64,000 nt of DNA from assembly GCA_008704415.1 (NCBI GenBank), contig VXIS01000190.1, positions 1 through 64,000 on the forward strand. The letters run 5' to 3'. This stretch comes from Sphaerosporella brunnea. Lineage: Eukaryota > Ascomycota > Pezizomycetes > Pezizales > Pyronemataceae. Made by a program: the position numbers and the translations under genes. Below are positions 54,151 to 64,000 of this stretch, in pieces; the stretch's first letter is position 1, and each line of letters starts with the position of its first letter. The notes below the pieces were generated by a model that was not told the origin of the DNA, ran no database searches, and saw only the letters and a list, made by a program, of their open reading frames with translations.

Positions 54151-55356
54151 GCAGCTGGATAAATGGTGAGGAGCGGAGCGGCAAGTCAGATAGAGTGCTG
54201 GGGGGGGGGGGGGTGGATGGAGAGGGGATGTCGGAGCATGCAAGCAACCAAGCCTGGAAGTCGTCCATGTCTCTCCTCTCTCCCAAGAGTTCTTTTCTTG
54301 TTGCTGTCTGTCTGGGGGGGAGGGGCTGTCCGGATTCCCTCTCGCCGGTCCACAGCGCGGGTCAATAGCGCTCACTTTAAGTGAAGATTTGCGGAGCATC
54401 ACAATCACCCCTTCTCGCAAGCAAGAAAGAAAGCTGCCAAAACAAATCGCTATGCACAAAAGCAGCCTACGCAGCGCAAATGTGAATGTACATATGCCCC
54501 ATTGCAAAGACGTATGTACCTAATCTCATCGAGTAAAGAGTGCAGGAAACCCGCTGCCAGATGCTCGCGAAACACATCGATCTGGAGGAGGGACCCCCCG
54601 CCCCCAAAACCCACCCATTTTGAACCAGAACACGCAGCGGACAGCGAGCAGAGGAAGCGTCGGGCGATATTTTTTATATGGCTGCTTCTGCCTCTGCCTC
54701 TGCCTCTGCTTCTGCTTCTGATGGCTGCGGTCCGGGAACTTACCGTTTGCTTGGCTGTTCTATCGAGAGAGAAGGACGCAGCAAGCAAGACGCACAGCGC
54801 ACGCAGGGGCGGGGCTGCTGCTGCCGCTGCTCGAGCTCGCAGAGAAGGTGAGAAGAAGAAGAAGAAATGGACGAGTACTGGTGCATGTATGCATGCATTC
54901 ACTTAGTTAGCTGTGGCTCCTCCCATCCATACGAACGGCGATGAGTTCTCGCCACTTCACCACCCCGATCTCTGCCATGATCCATGCGGCCACTGTGATT
55001 GCATGCCACGCCGCCAAAGCTAGGTCCCTTTCTTCGTAGGAGGTACTTTAGCTACATAGCAGAGTAGAATATCTACACGGTGGCGGCGAGACGTGGGAGA
55101 TTCCGGAGATGCGGACGGACACAACAGCAGGGGGGGTGGAAAAAAAAGAGAAGGCCGGCCAGCGCCAATCAACGATACGATAGCCTTTTTCAGGTACCAA
55201 AACCAGCTCTTGCTCAAGCTTTAGCTTCTGTCCCTCGGTCCACGAGGATACCACCACCACCATCACACCACCGTGGCCGTGGGAGAGGGAAGAACCTTAT
55301 TCACGTCCTCCCGGGAGTCAGGTCGATGAAACCGTACCACTACCTTTCTGCCGCAC

Positions 55357-55393
55357 GGGTGTGTGTGTGCATGTGTGTGTGTGTGTGTGTGCA
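55357..55393. repeat. (GT)n imperfect microsatellite
   Basis: Roughly 37 bp of GT repeats interrupted by a single GCAT. Confidence 0.9.
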
Positions 55394-56471
55394 GAACACC
55401 GTGGCGGCGTGGCCAAATATTTGGATCACGACCAGTCATTCTTTAGCGGGCTTACAGCACAACAACAACAACACTCAAACAACGACCACCCACGCTCTTC
55501 ATCACCGATTTTGATTGTACAGATAAGTAGCAGTAGTATGAACATTGGCCCTTTGATGCAAGTATATAATCCATCCACAAGCACCCCCCACACCCCCAAA
55601 GCCCATCCAAACACCCACCACCCCCGCCTGTGGAATTCCATCCAGATCCGTGTTATTGAAACCGCAGATAAGCAAATCCACCGGCGCGCGCACACACACA
55701 CACATTCCCTTAAAGCAAATGAAAAGCAACCAAATGGACAGGAAAAAAGGAAAAAAACACAATGAAAAATAAGCAAAAAAGAAATACAAACGAGATCCTG
55801 TATAAGATTCGTAAGATTTGTATTGTATCATAGGCGCCCATAATGAGTGTCAGGCCAAGGAAATTTCGAGCGATCCTGTGAAAAATGAGTGCCAGAAGAC
55901 AAAAGGAAATAAACACGAAAGGACTCCATGCCATATGAACCAAGAAAAATCCATCCAAAACGGCAGGCAACAGGAATTACAGTTATAGCTATAGAGGATA
56001 TATGCACGAACAGAGGTGAAAAACAGCCAATGCTTTTGGTGTCGTCCATCGTAAACTCGTCCCAGCAGCGTTATGGAAACGGTACGAGGAAAGTAAGACA
56101 GAAAACGGGGCCGCGAAAAACGATCAGGCAGAGACTCCTCCCAATGACGCGTAGGAAATATGTACAACGAAGAAAAGAGGAACGAAACCGGCCCCAAACA
56201 CAAGACAAAGGGATATCACGATGCGAAAACGGAAAAAAAGAAAAAAAAGAAAAAAAACTCAAACCCCATGAAAAACTGAATGTTGTAACTCCTCATGCTC
56301 CCCAAATGAAATGATGAGAGTAGCCCCGATGTATAGAAAGAGAAAACCATCCCTGCGAAGATAAACACCAGCCCAAGCCGCTCTGACCCCGTTTTATGAT
56401 GATGAAGAATATGAATGCGCCGAATGATGAGTTAGGGTGAATTTGGAATAGGGATGAAAGCAATGAGGGAA

Positions 56472-59400
56472 TCAAGCCACTCCTATGACTGGTGTAAACT
56501 CCAAGCCCTTCGAGTTGACTCGTTCCAAGCTGTGTTCGTCGAATGAACTTTTGATCGGGCTGAGATCAAACTCAAACTGATCGTCTGTTGGTGCTTCGTT
56601 CCGTAGTTTCAGACGCAAGCCGTTGTTCTTTTCGGGCGATGGGGGATATCCCTCCACAGACCGCGTCAATTTCTGCTTCAGTCGCTTGGTTTGCACAACC
56701 AAATCCCTCAACATGTCTGTGTCGAAGTGAACCTTTCCCTTAATGCCAGAGTTTCGACGGCTGGCTTCTGAGCGTTGACGGTGCTGCATCTTTTCCATCA
56801 TGCTTTTAGCCACCTCGATGGGGTCGTTCTTATCGACCGTTTTCCTGGAGATAGGTGAACTGATCGACGGTGCCGGAGAGAGACGCTTGCTGTTCCGATA
56901 TTTTGGCGTGGACGGGGCATTGCTTTCGTTTCCACCAAAGATATCGTCGTCCGGCGCTAGGACTGAATGAGAATTACGCGGAGATAACGTGTACGAATTA
57001 TTTTCATCCGAAAGTTGATGCTTCAACTCTCGGCGCTGTTGTGGCGTCCAGTTGTTCTGACGATGTAGCGTCTCCTTCTTAAGGGGTGCGTCTTCTTTAT
57101 CATCGTCCAACGTGGCCAACGCAATAATGGCATCGGCCTCGTCCCACAACTCGCAATCCGCCTTGTAGCGAATACCTTTAACCACAGCTGACTCCCGTAA
57201 TCGTTTCAAATCTTTGGGCTATTGTCAGAATCCACAGGGAAATAGTAATGCAGGGACAACCAACCTTCGACAAGAAGTGCAAATTCCCTCACGCATCCAA
57301 GGTGACCGATGATACTGGCTTGTCGTTCCTCGATCGCTCTAGGAATTACCATTTCGCACACTTCGTCGTCGTCGTCCATGAAATCATCGTCCCAATTTTC
57401 ACTCGCAAGAGGTACCCTGCCCCGCAAGGTGTTGACAACGGGCATGCTCTGGCTGCGAACATGGATGGCGGGCGCCCTTCGTCCGGTTCTAGTGGAGGAG
57501 AGTAGGCTTTCTTTTGCGTGCATAGTCTTCGGGCGATAGCCACTGCCGGGAGACGACGAAGAGTGAACCGAGACACCATCGTTCCAATCTAAAATGCTGT
57601 TTGTTTCCCGCAGGCTCGAAGTATCCGCGGACCAGCCCTCTCGGGCCGTGCCGAAGCTAGCGTTGCTGCCATTGTTCTGCAGACCCAGCCCCACACGGGA
57701 GGCAGGAATGCGTCCGTGGGGTCGTAGTCCGCCGTTCACAGGCAACCGGTGGTCGTCCCCGTCCTTAGAAGGCACGTCCCAGTCGCTGCCCCAGCCATCT
57801 TCGTCGTCTTCGTGAGCGATATTTGGTGTCCCAAGTTGTTGTGGGGTACGTGTACTATTAGGCGATGTATTTCGATGTTTTTTAGATGTAATGGAACAAG
57901 CTCCGGGCGCGGAGGTGGAAATTTCGTTATCATAAGAGTGCTGTAGGGGCGATCGGTGGTCATAGCTCCTTTCAAAATCAAAAATACGGTCTGCCCGCAC
58001 AGACGGAACCTCGGACACCCGGGTCCGCATGGAATCAAATATTGTGTCGCTTCCAAAATCATGTTCGCTTTCGCTTCCGATTAAAGTGGATGCACGCTCC
58101 AGAGCACTCATGGTGGAGAAACGGTGCGGTCGCATGGTACACCCCACAGCTGGAGCACTAGACGTCGACTCCTCCGAGAGACGCTCCTCCGAGAGACGCT
58201 CCTCCGAGAGACGCTCCTCCGAGAGACGCTCCTCCGAGAGACGCTCCTCCGATGGAGAACCAGAGGCGAGTGAAATCGAGGATGATGAAGAAAATTGTTC
58301 GCCCAGATTTATGAGCGAAATCTTTTTTATTGGTGGCAAGAGCTCTCGTCGGATTCCTTCGTAGGCCGGTGTTGGGGGTCTGGATTTCCGGTGGGAAGGA
58401 TTTGAAGTGGGGTGCAACGAAAGCGCATCAGGAGTTGAGTGTCTCCGCGAGCAGCGAACACCACCAGAATGACCGTCACCGTCGATGACAACAGAATCAT
58501 TTGAATTTGTATCCTTCGGCATATTTTTTGCTGTCGCTACGTTCAATAGATTGGAAAGCGAAAATGATCTTCGGGTAGTGGTCTTGGTGGGTATTGAAGC
58601 TGTCGACGATCGCTTTCGTGCGGGCCGGGGGTGCAAAAACTCGCCCATGCTCATCCGCGTAACTGGCCGCGATAGTATATTCAGAGAAGCTGCGTCCGTA
58701 AAAAGAGAATTCGTATCGTCGTCGTTACTATTCTTATCGGTTGGGAAGCTGTTGACAGCGGGTGCGATCACGAGGGTGGGACCAAAGTGCCGCCTGAAGA
58801 AATCAGGAACGATCCTCCGGATACCAGACGATTTGGTTAGTTTCGTCGAACCGGAGCCGGGTTGAGAGCTTCGGGATCGTTTCGCAGTGAAGAAGGGTCG
58901 CCATGCATCGACGGACCCAGGATCGTAGGTGCTGATGCGGGGTGAATCGAGCTCTAAGCCTTCAGTAGACGGCCGCTCAACGTGGAACAGAGACGGAGAA
59001 CGCAAGTTATTAGATTGCTCGCAAGTGGTGGTGGTGGGTGGTTGGCAGTAGATAGCAGTGGATGGGCGCCTCTGCAGTCTTGGCAGCGGTACAGGTGAAT
59101 TTGCTCTGGATAAACGCTCCGTTGGTGATCTTTTCACTAGTTTGTTTCTGGTAGAAGGGCGGGAGCTGGGCTGTGGAGAGGCAGTGGCAGCCCGTGACTG
59201 TGAGCGGGAGGACGTTGAAGAAATAGTGCCGCCGAGACTGGATGGAGAGCGAGAGGCAGAGGCAGTTGCCGCAGAGAAAGATTCTGAAAGCCGCCGAAGC
59301 CATTTTTTAGACGTGGAGGGCTTGTGTACTGCTGAAGCAATGCAGGCGGACGTAGGCGTGAGTTGGGAGAAGTTGGGCACATTTGGATTCGCGCACGTAT

Positions 59401-59574
59401 GATCCCCGATGGACTCTTCGATCAAGGGAGGTGTAGTGGAATTAAAGGCTACGGGAGAGTTTGGCGCACCGTAGTGCGGTATAGCCAGTGCAAGGCCGCA
59501 GGCAGCGATTCCTACCGTCGAAGTCGCGCAGAGCTGTAGGCCACACCCCAACACGCGTCAATTACGGTCACCAT
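56472..59574 (-). CDS. Byr4/Bfa1-like mitotic-exit/septation GAP scaffold (tentative)
   Basis: Two firm exon blocks are complement(56472..57211) and complement(57265..~59448), joined by a 53-nt intron (..ALLVE/DLKRLRESAVVKG). The 5' end is uncertain: the frame continues to 59554 without an ATG. An ATG at 59574 joined by an intron 59449-59546 keeps frame and would give 983 residues. Most of the protein is Ser/Arg/Pro-rich and disordered. The recognisable core near residue 700 is ASENWDDDFMDDDDE, then MVIPRAIEERQASIIGHLGC and VREFALLVEDLKRLR, followed by LWDEADAIIALATLDDD. NWDDDF-type motifs are typical of Byr4/Bfa1, scaffold of the two-part GAP (with Cdc16/Bub2) that restrains the Spg1/Tem1 GTPase. 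A 15-bp repeat adds five SEERL units. Confidence 0.6.
58171..58245 (-). repeat. 15-bp coding minisatellite (five SEERL units)
   Basis: Five identical 15-bp units CCTCCGAGAGACGCT (+ strand) lie inside the Byr4-like gene, plus partial copies at both ends. The nucleotide identity is complete, so the array is young and likely to vary in number between strains without shifting frame. Confidence 0.95.
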
Positions 59575-60659
59575 TTCAACCACAGAACGACGGCAAAGGG
59601 GTGTGGCAGTGGCAGTGGCAGTGGGTATGGGTGTGGGTGTGGGTGGGAGAAAAACTGACTGTAGAGACCGTGTGCATTCTGAACTAGAAATTCAGAGTAG
59701 CACGATAGACAGCAATTCGCAGTACGAGCTCATTGCATCCGAACAGGCACCAATTGGATTCGTTGACCGTTATTCCGCCGCAAGACAGAGTTGACGACGA
59801 AGGATTCCCCAGCAACGACAGCAGCAACGACAACAACACTGTGGGGGGGGGGGGGTGGAGCGTCGAGGACGAAAAGGTTGATGTCCGGACGGAAGCGAGA
59901 GATGAATTGAGTTCGCACACGGGGTCGTTTCGTCTAGAATTGAGTGTTTTCCAGCTGCAGGTGTGTAGGGTAGGGCAGGCAGGGCGATAAAGGGGAGGTA
60001 TTGACGATCCGGCGCCGTGATGGAGTCAACAAAGGGCGTCAGGAAGATGGCGCCGCAGAACGAACGAAAACTGATGATGCTTTTTGGGGGGGGGAGATTG
60101 CGGCTATGGGGGAATTAGTGGGATTTGGGGGGGGGGGGGGGATGGGGATGGGGGGATGGGGGATGGGATGGGAAGGAAGGGAAGGGAAGAGGAGATGGCG
60201 GGAGAGGCGTGAGGATGTCGTTGTTTCTCGTCAAAAGGGAAACTGCTCTCTGATATCGTTTGTACTAGAAGTTAGGAGGACGGAGCAAAACAACGACTGC
60301 TCTGGTTTTGGTGGTTGGGCCTCGCCGAGGATGTACCTAGGCTACTGCCTCAAAGAGGTATGCTTTACGGATCAATATTGGCCTTGGGTTCGGCCGTGGC
60401 AGTTACACCGACAAACACTGAGAACTCGATCTGCCCGTGGCTGTGGCTTGATCCGCCCTACCTATGCTGTTTGAAAGGGAACGGCAGAGGATGCTTGCAA
60501 TGACAGCGGCAGAGTGTGAACGTTCCTTCCAACGGGCAGGTTCAGGAGACCGAGAGGCGCGAGATCGACTGGAGGAAGCATATGGCACTCATGCACTCCT
60601 GAGTTCTTGGATGCATGCACATAAGGGTCTGTACCTGCGGCTGGCTGATGTATGTAGGT

Positions 60660-60690
60660 GTATGTATGTATGTATGTATGTATGTATGTA
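60660..60690. repeat. (TATG)n tetranucleotide microsatellite
   Basis: About seven and a half copies of TATG/GTAT. Confidence 0.95.
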
Positions 60691-61052
60691 GACGGGCACA
60701 TGCCACAGCTGCAGCGGACCTGGGTTTGTTTGTTTTCAGTGCACGCAAGGCTGGCATGTCAACAAGATCCTTCCTCGCATGCATAGAACCACCTAAGACG
60801 GAGAGATCGGAACTACTCGATGTATGGGTATGCAGGCTATGCAGGTCGGACGGAAGCGCATGGAAGGAGTTGTGGGCAGGCGGGCGGCAGGCCTGAGCTG
60901 AGTGCAACCTGGGACCCAAGCGACTGTCCGTTGGCATCCGCAACGGGTGGCACGCTCAATTTGCCGGGATTGGAAATTGCGTTTCCATTTCGATATCGTC
61001 ACCAGCGAGAAAAACCGCGCTGCTGAAAATAACTCCCGCCCTGCTAAGACGA

Positions 61053-61178
61053 CTCGCGTTTCCGAAAAAAGATCTGGTCACGTGATTTTTAGTCTGAGCC
61101 AAAACTTCTTCGATTCGGTCTTTCGAGTATAAATTGTGTACCAGAGTCACGTGGTTCGATCTTTTTCGGAAACGCGAG
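61053..61178. repeat. Inverted repeat with ~32-bp arms in the GCN20 promoter
   Basis: The left arm 61053-61085 begins CTCGCGTTTCCGAAAAAAG and ends in TCACGTGA. The right arm 61147-61178 is its inverse with a few mismatches. Each arm carries one CACGTG E-box. The spacer is about 61 bp and contains TATAAAT-like DNA. Either a small foldback element or paired binding sites. Confidence 0.85.
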
Positions 61179-61369
61179 AGTAGAGTACTTACATAAGACC
61201 CCGCGTGACAAAGCCTGCATCAGATAAGATAACCGCGTTCCCTCTGATCTATCCGCCCAAGCGTCCCGCTCGGAGAGAAAGGCCTTGTCAAACCCCCCCC
61301 AAACCGCCACGCCCTCCACTCCAACACCGATCCCCCCCCACCCCATCCGCGTTTCATATCTCCGCAACG

Positions 61370-63722
61370 ATGGAACGTGAAATTACCGCAATTCTACCCT
61401 CGCTGGACCCCGTCATAACCGATTACTCTGTCGGCTTCCTGACCCATGCTGCCACCTCCACCTCTCCCGAGGCTGATCTCGAGCTTGCAGAGGCAATCAG
61501 CACCGTCACCCAGATCTTGCTCGATGCCGCCCCACTATCTGTCGACCAAACCAAGATCACATCAATGATCTCGAAGCTAGTCTCTCAGCTGGAAGAGAAG
61601 TATGGCAGCCGTAAAGAATCGTCGTCGCAGGCCAAGTCGAAGAGATTGGACCAGACCATCAATGTGGCGTCGCACAGGAGCATCTCCGCAACGATGGGTC
61701 TGCTCGGCAGTGGCATTGATATCGACGCCGTAGGAACCCGTAAGGTGGAGAGTCGAGTCGACAAGAAGAAATTGGAGAAGGCGGAGCGTAAGATCAAGGC
61801 CAAGCAGGACAAGAAGATCATGAAGAACGTGGAGTATGAAGCCTCAAAATTGGTCGGCGCGGACAACCAGAAGGCGTATGAAGAGTTCTACATGACTGTC
61901 AACCCTCTGAGCTTGGAGTCTGCGGCCGGAAAGAGCAAGGACATCAAAGTGGAGGGCATCGACCTGTCAATTGGCGGTCTGAGAATTCTCACGGACACCA
62001 CACTTACTCTTGCTTACGGACGGCGGTACGGTTTGGTGGGAAAGAACGGTATAGGAAAGTCTACTCTGCTGAGAGCTCTCTCTCGAAGAGAAGTCTCCAT
62101 TCCGACCCACATCACCATTTTGCACGTGGAGCAAGAGGTCGGGCTTCTAATTTTTCATTGCGTAAATATTCGAGTGTGGACATTAACAAGAAGCGCAGAT
62201 TATGGGCGATGACACCCCTGCACTCCAGGCCGTTTTGGACGCTGATGTTTGGCGCAAACATTTGATGAACGAGCAAGCGCGGATCACCAAGGAATTGGCC
62301 GAGCTTGAGAAAACACCGGACCCGATTACCGTCAGCAGCGGCCAGAGCCACACTTCGCGCAAGCGTGACGAGCTGGACGCTCTTCTCGCCGACGTTCACA
62401 CCAAGTTGGCCGAAATGGACGCGGACTCCGCTGAATCGCGAGCGGCAGCCATTCTTGCAGGTTTGGGATTCTCTTCCGAGAGGCAACAATTTGCTACCAA
62501 AACATTCTCCGGAGGTTGGCGTATGCGTCTGGCGCTTGCTCGTGCGCTGTTCTGTAAACCTGATCTCTTGCTTCTCGACGAACCGTCCAACATGTTGGAC
62601 GTTCCTTCTATCACTTTCCTTTCCGAGTACCTTCAGACATATCCTTCCACCGTCTTGGTCGTGTCCCACGACAGAGCTTTCTTGAACGAGGTCGCCACAG
62701 ATATCATCCACCAGCATTCCGAGCGATTGGATTACTACAAAGGTGGCAACTTCGATTCCTTCTATGCCACCAAAGAAGAGCGAAGAAAGACGGCGAAGCG
62801 TGAATATGAAAACCAGATGGCTTACCGCAAGCACTTGCAAACTTTCATTGATAAATTCAGGTACAACGCAGCCAAATCCTCTGAGGCGCAGAGTAGAATC
62901 AAGAAGTTGGAGAAATTGCCAGTCCTGGAGGCACCTGATGACGAGTACTCGGTGGTGTTCAAGTTTCCCGACGTCGAAGCTCTCAGCCCGCCAATTTTAC
63001 AGATGTCAGGCGTCTCTTTTGCTTACACGGAAGGGAACCCAATCGTTCAGAACGTGGACCTTGATGTACAGCTAGACTCCCGTATCGGCATCGTTGGACC
63101 CAACGTACGTCCTCGCTCCGTGATGTAGCAAATTGTGCTAACATGACTGCAGGGTGCTGGTAAAACCACAGTTCTCAAGCTGCTCATCGGGCAGCTCGAG
63201 CCATCCAAAGGTCTCATCAGCAAGCACTCCCGTCTACGCGTGGGCTTCTTCGCGCAGCACCACGTCGACGCCCTAGACCTCACCATGAGCGCGGTCAGTT
63301 TCTGCGCCAAGGTGCATCCTGGCAAGACGGACGAGGAGTACCGACGGCACCTCGGCGCGTTCGGTATCACGGGTACCACAGGTCTTCAAAAGATGGAAAT
63401 GTTGTCCGGAGGTCAGAAGTCGCGTGTGGCATTTGCCCTTCTGAGTCTGCAGAACCCGCACATCCTCGTCCTTGACGAGCCGTCCAACCACTTGGATATT
63501 GAAGCAATGGATGCACTCTCGGACGCCTTGCGCAACTTCAAGGGCGGTGTACTGATGGTCTCTCACGACGTCACCATGCTCGCTAACGTTTGCACGCACT
63601 TGTGGGTCTGCGATAACGGCACTGTAGAGGCGTTCCCTGGCGACATCAAGGCGTACAAGAAGCGCATTCTGGAACAGGCCGGCGCGGACGGAGTCGTCAA
63701 GCAGAACCATCACGTGGGCTAG
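61370..63722 (+). CDS. GCN20: ABC-F ATPase Gcn20
   Basis: Exons 61370..62137, 62199..63104 and 63153..63722 encode 747 residues (yeast 752). The N-terminal ~190 residues are the helical region that in yeast binds Gcn1. First ABC domain: Walker A GKNGIGKST near 226, signature FSGGWRMR near 360, Walker B LLLLDEPSNMLD. Second: GPNGAGKTT near 557, signature LSGGQKSR, LVLDEPSNHLD. There is no membrane segment, as expected for ABC-F. Intron 1 has an unusual donor (GTCGGG), but only its removal gives HVEQEIMGDDTPALQAVL. Family knowledge: Gcn20 with Gcn1 on ribosomes activates the Gcn2 kinase under amino-acid starvation, so it controls the Gcn4/CpcA regulon that includes ARG1. Confidence 0.96.
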
Positions 63723-64000
63723 ATCCAGGGACTGGAATATACCTGTTGGGATAGGATAGGGAAAAGCTGGAGTTTGGATGATCTGCTTTTTTTGTTTCGC
63801 ACTTTTTTTTTGGTGTTGAGAACTATAAGGTTGCAAAATATCCTAAAGATAGATATCACGCGCCGCCGGAGAATTGTGAGGTGCACTGTTCGGACCGTGA
63901 CCGAGTGTCACGCCTGCCCGGTGTGGCTGTCAGGTTTCATCAACACATTTTTTGATGGCGTTGTTTCTTTGGTTGTTTTTTTTATTTTTATCTGTAAGTA
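63723..64000. other. GCN20 3' region
   Basis: T-rich 3' UTR to the end of the window; no further gene start seen. Confidence 0.6.

Larger units (their letters stand above)
53493..56471. other. 3-kb intergenic region, low complexity
   Basis: It should contain the GID4 promoter and the 3' end of the Byr4-like gene. Seen: GGA tract (54083-54150), poly-G run (54200-54213), CTCTGC repeats (54686-54720), GT tract (55357-55393), AC tract (55690-55706), and A-rich DNA from 55720 to 56270. Frames across it are repeat-driven. No gene or RNA recognised. Confidence 0.6.
59575..61369. other. Divergent intergenic, Byr4-like to GCN20
   Basis: It carries both promoters. Seen: (GTGGC)/(GGGTGT) repeats at 59605-59645, poly-G runs (59842-59854, 60127-60140), a GTAT tract (60660-60690), and the inverted repeat with CACGTG at 61053-61178. 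From about 61240 to 61360 a C-rich leader precedes the GCN20 start. No gene. Confidence 0.6.

Overview
The window is chromosomal DNA of a filamentous ascomycete (Pezizomycotina). The evidence is short introns of about 45-100 nt with GT..AG ends and CTAAC/CTGAC branch points, C/T-rich promoter tracts, and orthologues of fungal genes (TMF/Sgm1, OPI3, alkaline ceramidase, beta-tubulin, ARG1, APQ12, GPN3, Meu6-like, VSB1, PSF1, ORC1, NAS6, TRM8, GID4, GCN20). I cannot name genus or species from the sequence. Exon coordinates were built by reading splice sites and checking that every junction keeps frame.

Layout: 1-1.2 kb, 3' part of an unrecognised gene. 2.5-5.0 kb, TMF-like Golgi coiled-coil protein (-). 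6.7-7.5 kb, OPI3 phospholipid methyltransferase (+). 7.8-13.3 kb, a decayed accessory block: a near-perfect 40-bp-arm palindrome, a trypsin-like protease pseudogene interrupted by a hAT-type miniature transposon with 8-bp target duplication, and a frameshifted Baeyer-Villiger monooxygenase pseudogene. 13.5-26.0 kb, conserved genes on the + strand: GST-like protein, alkaline ceramidase, beta-tubulin, argininosuccinate synthase, Apq12-like, GPN3. 26.2-30.3 kb, a second graveyard: an internally deleted DDE transposase and at least two decayed coding regions. 30.3-35.9 kb, a long gene-poor stretch rich in simple repeats. 35.9-39.7 kb, Meu6-like PH protein and UBTD-like ubiquitin-domain protein (+). 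41.0-44.5 kb, SulP-STAS-cNMP vacuolar protein (-). 45.9-49.3 kb, a divergent PSF1/ORC1 pair. 49.6-53.5 kb, NAS6/gankyrin (+), TRM8 (-), GID4 (-). 56.5-59.6 kb, a Byr4/Bfa1-like protein (-). 61.4-63.7 kb, ABC-F protein GCN20 (+).

Most genes are unlinked housekeeping functions. Two functional links stand out. PSF1 (CMG helicase) and ORC1 (origin licensing) are divergent across about 330 bp containing an ACGCGT box. ARG1 (arginine synthesis) and a VSB1-like protein (vacuolar arginine storage in yeast) lie in the same window, though far apart. The most unusual material is the two decayed blocks and their small mobile elements. I found no intact new multi-gene system.
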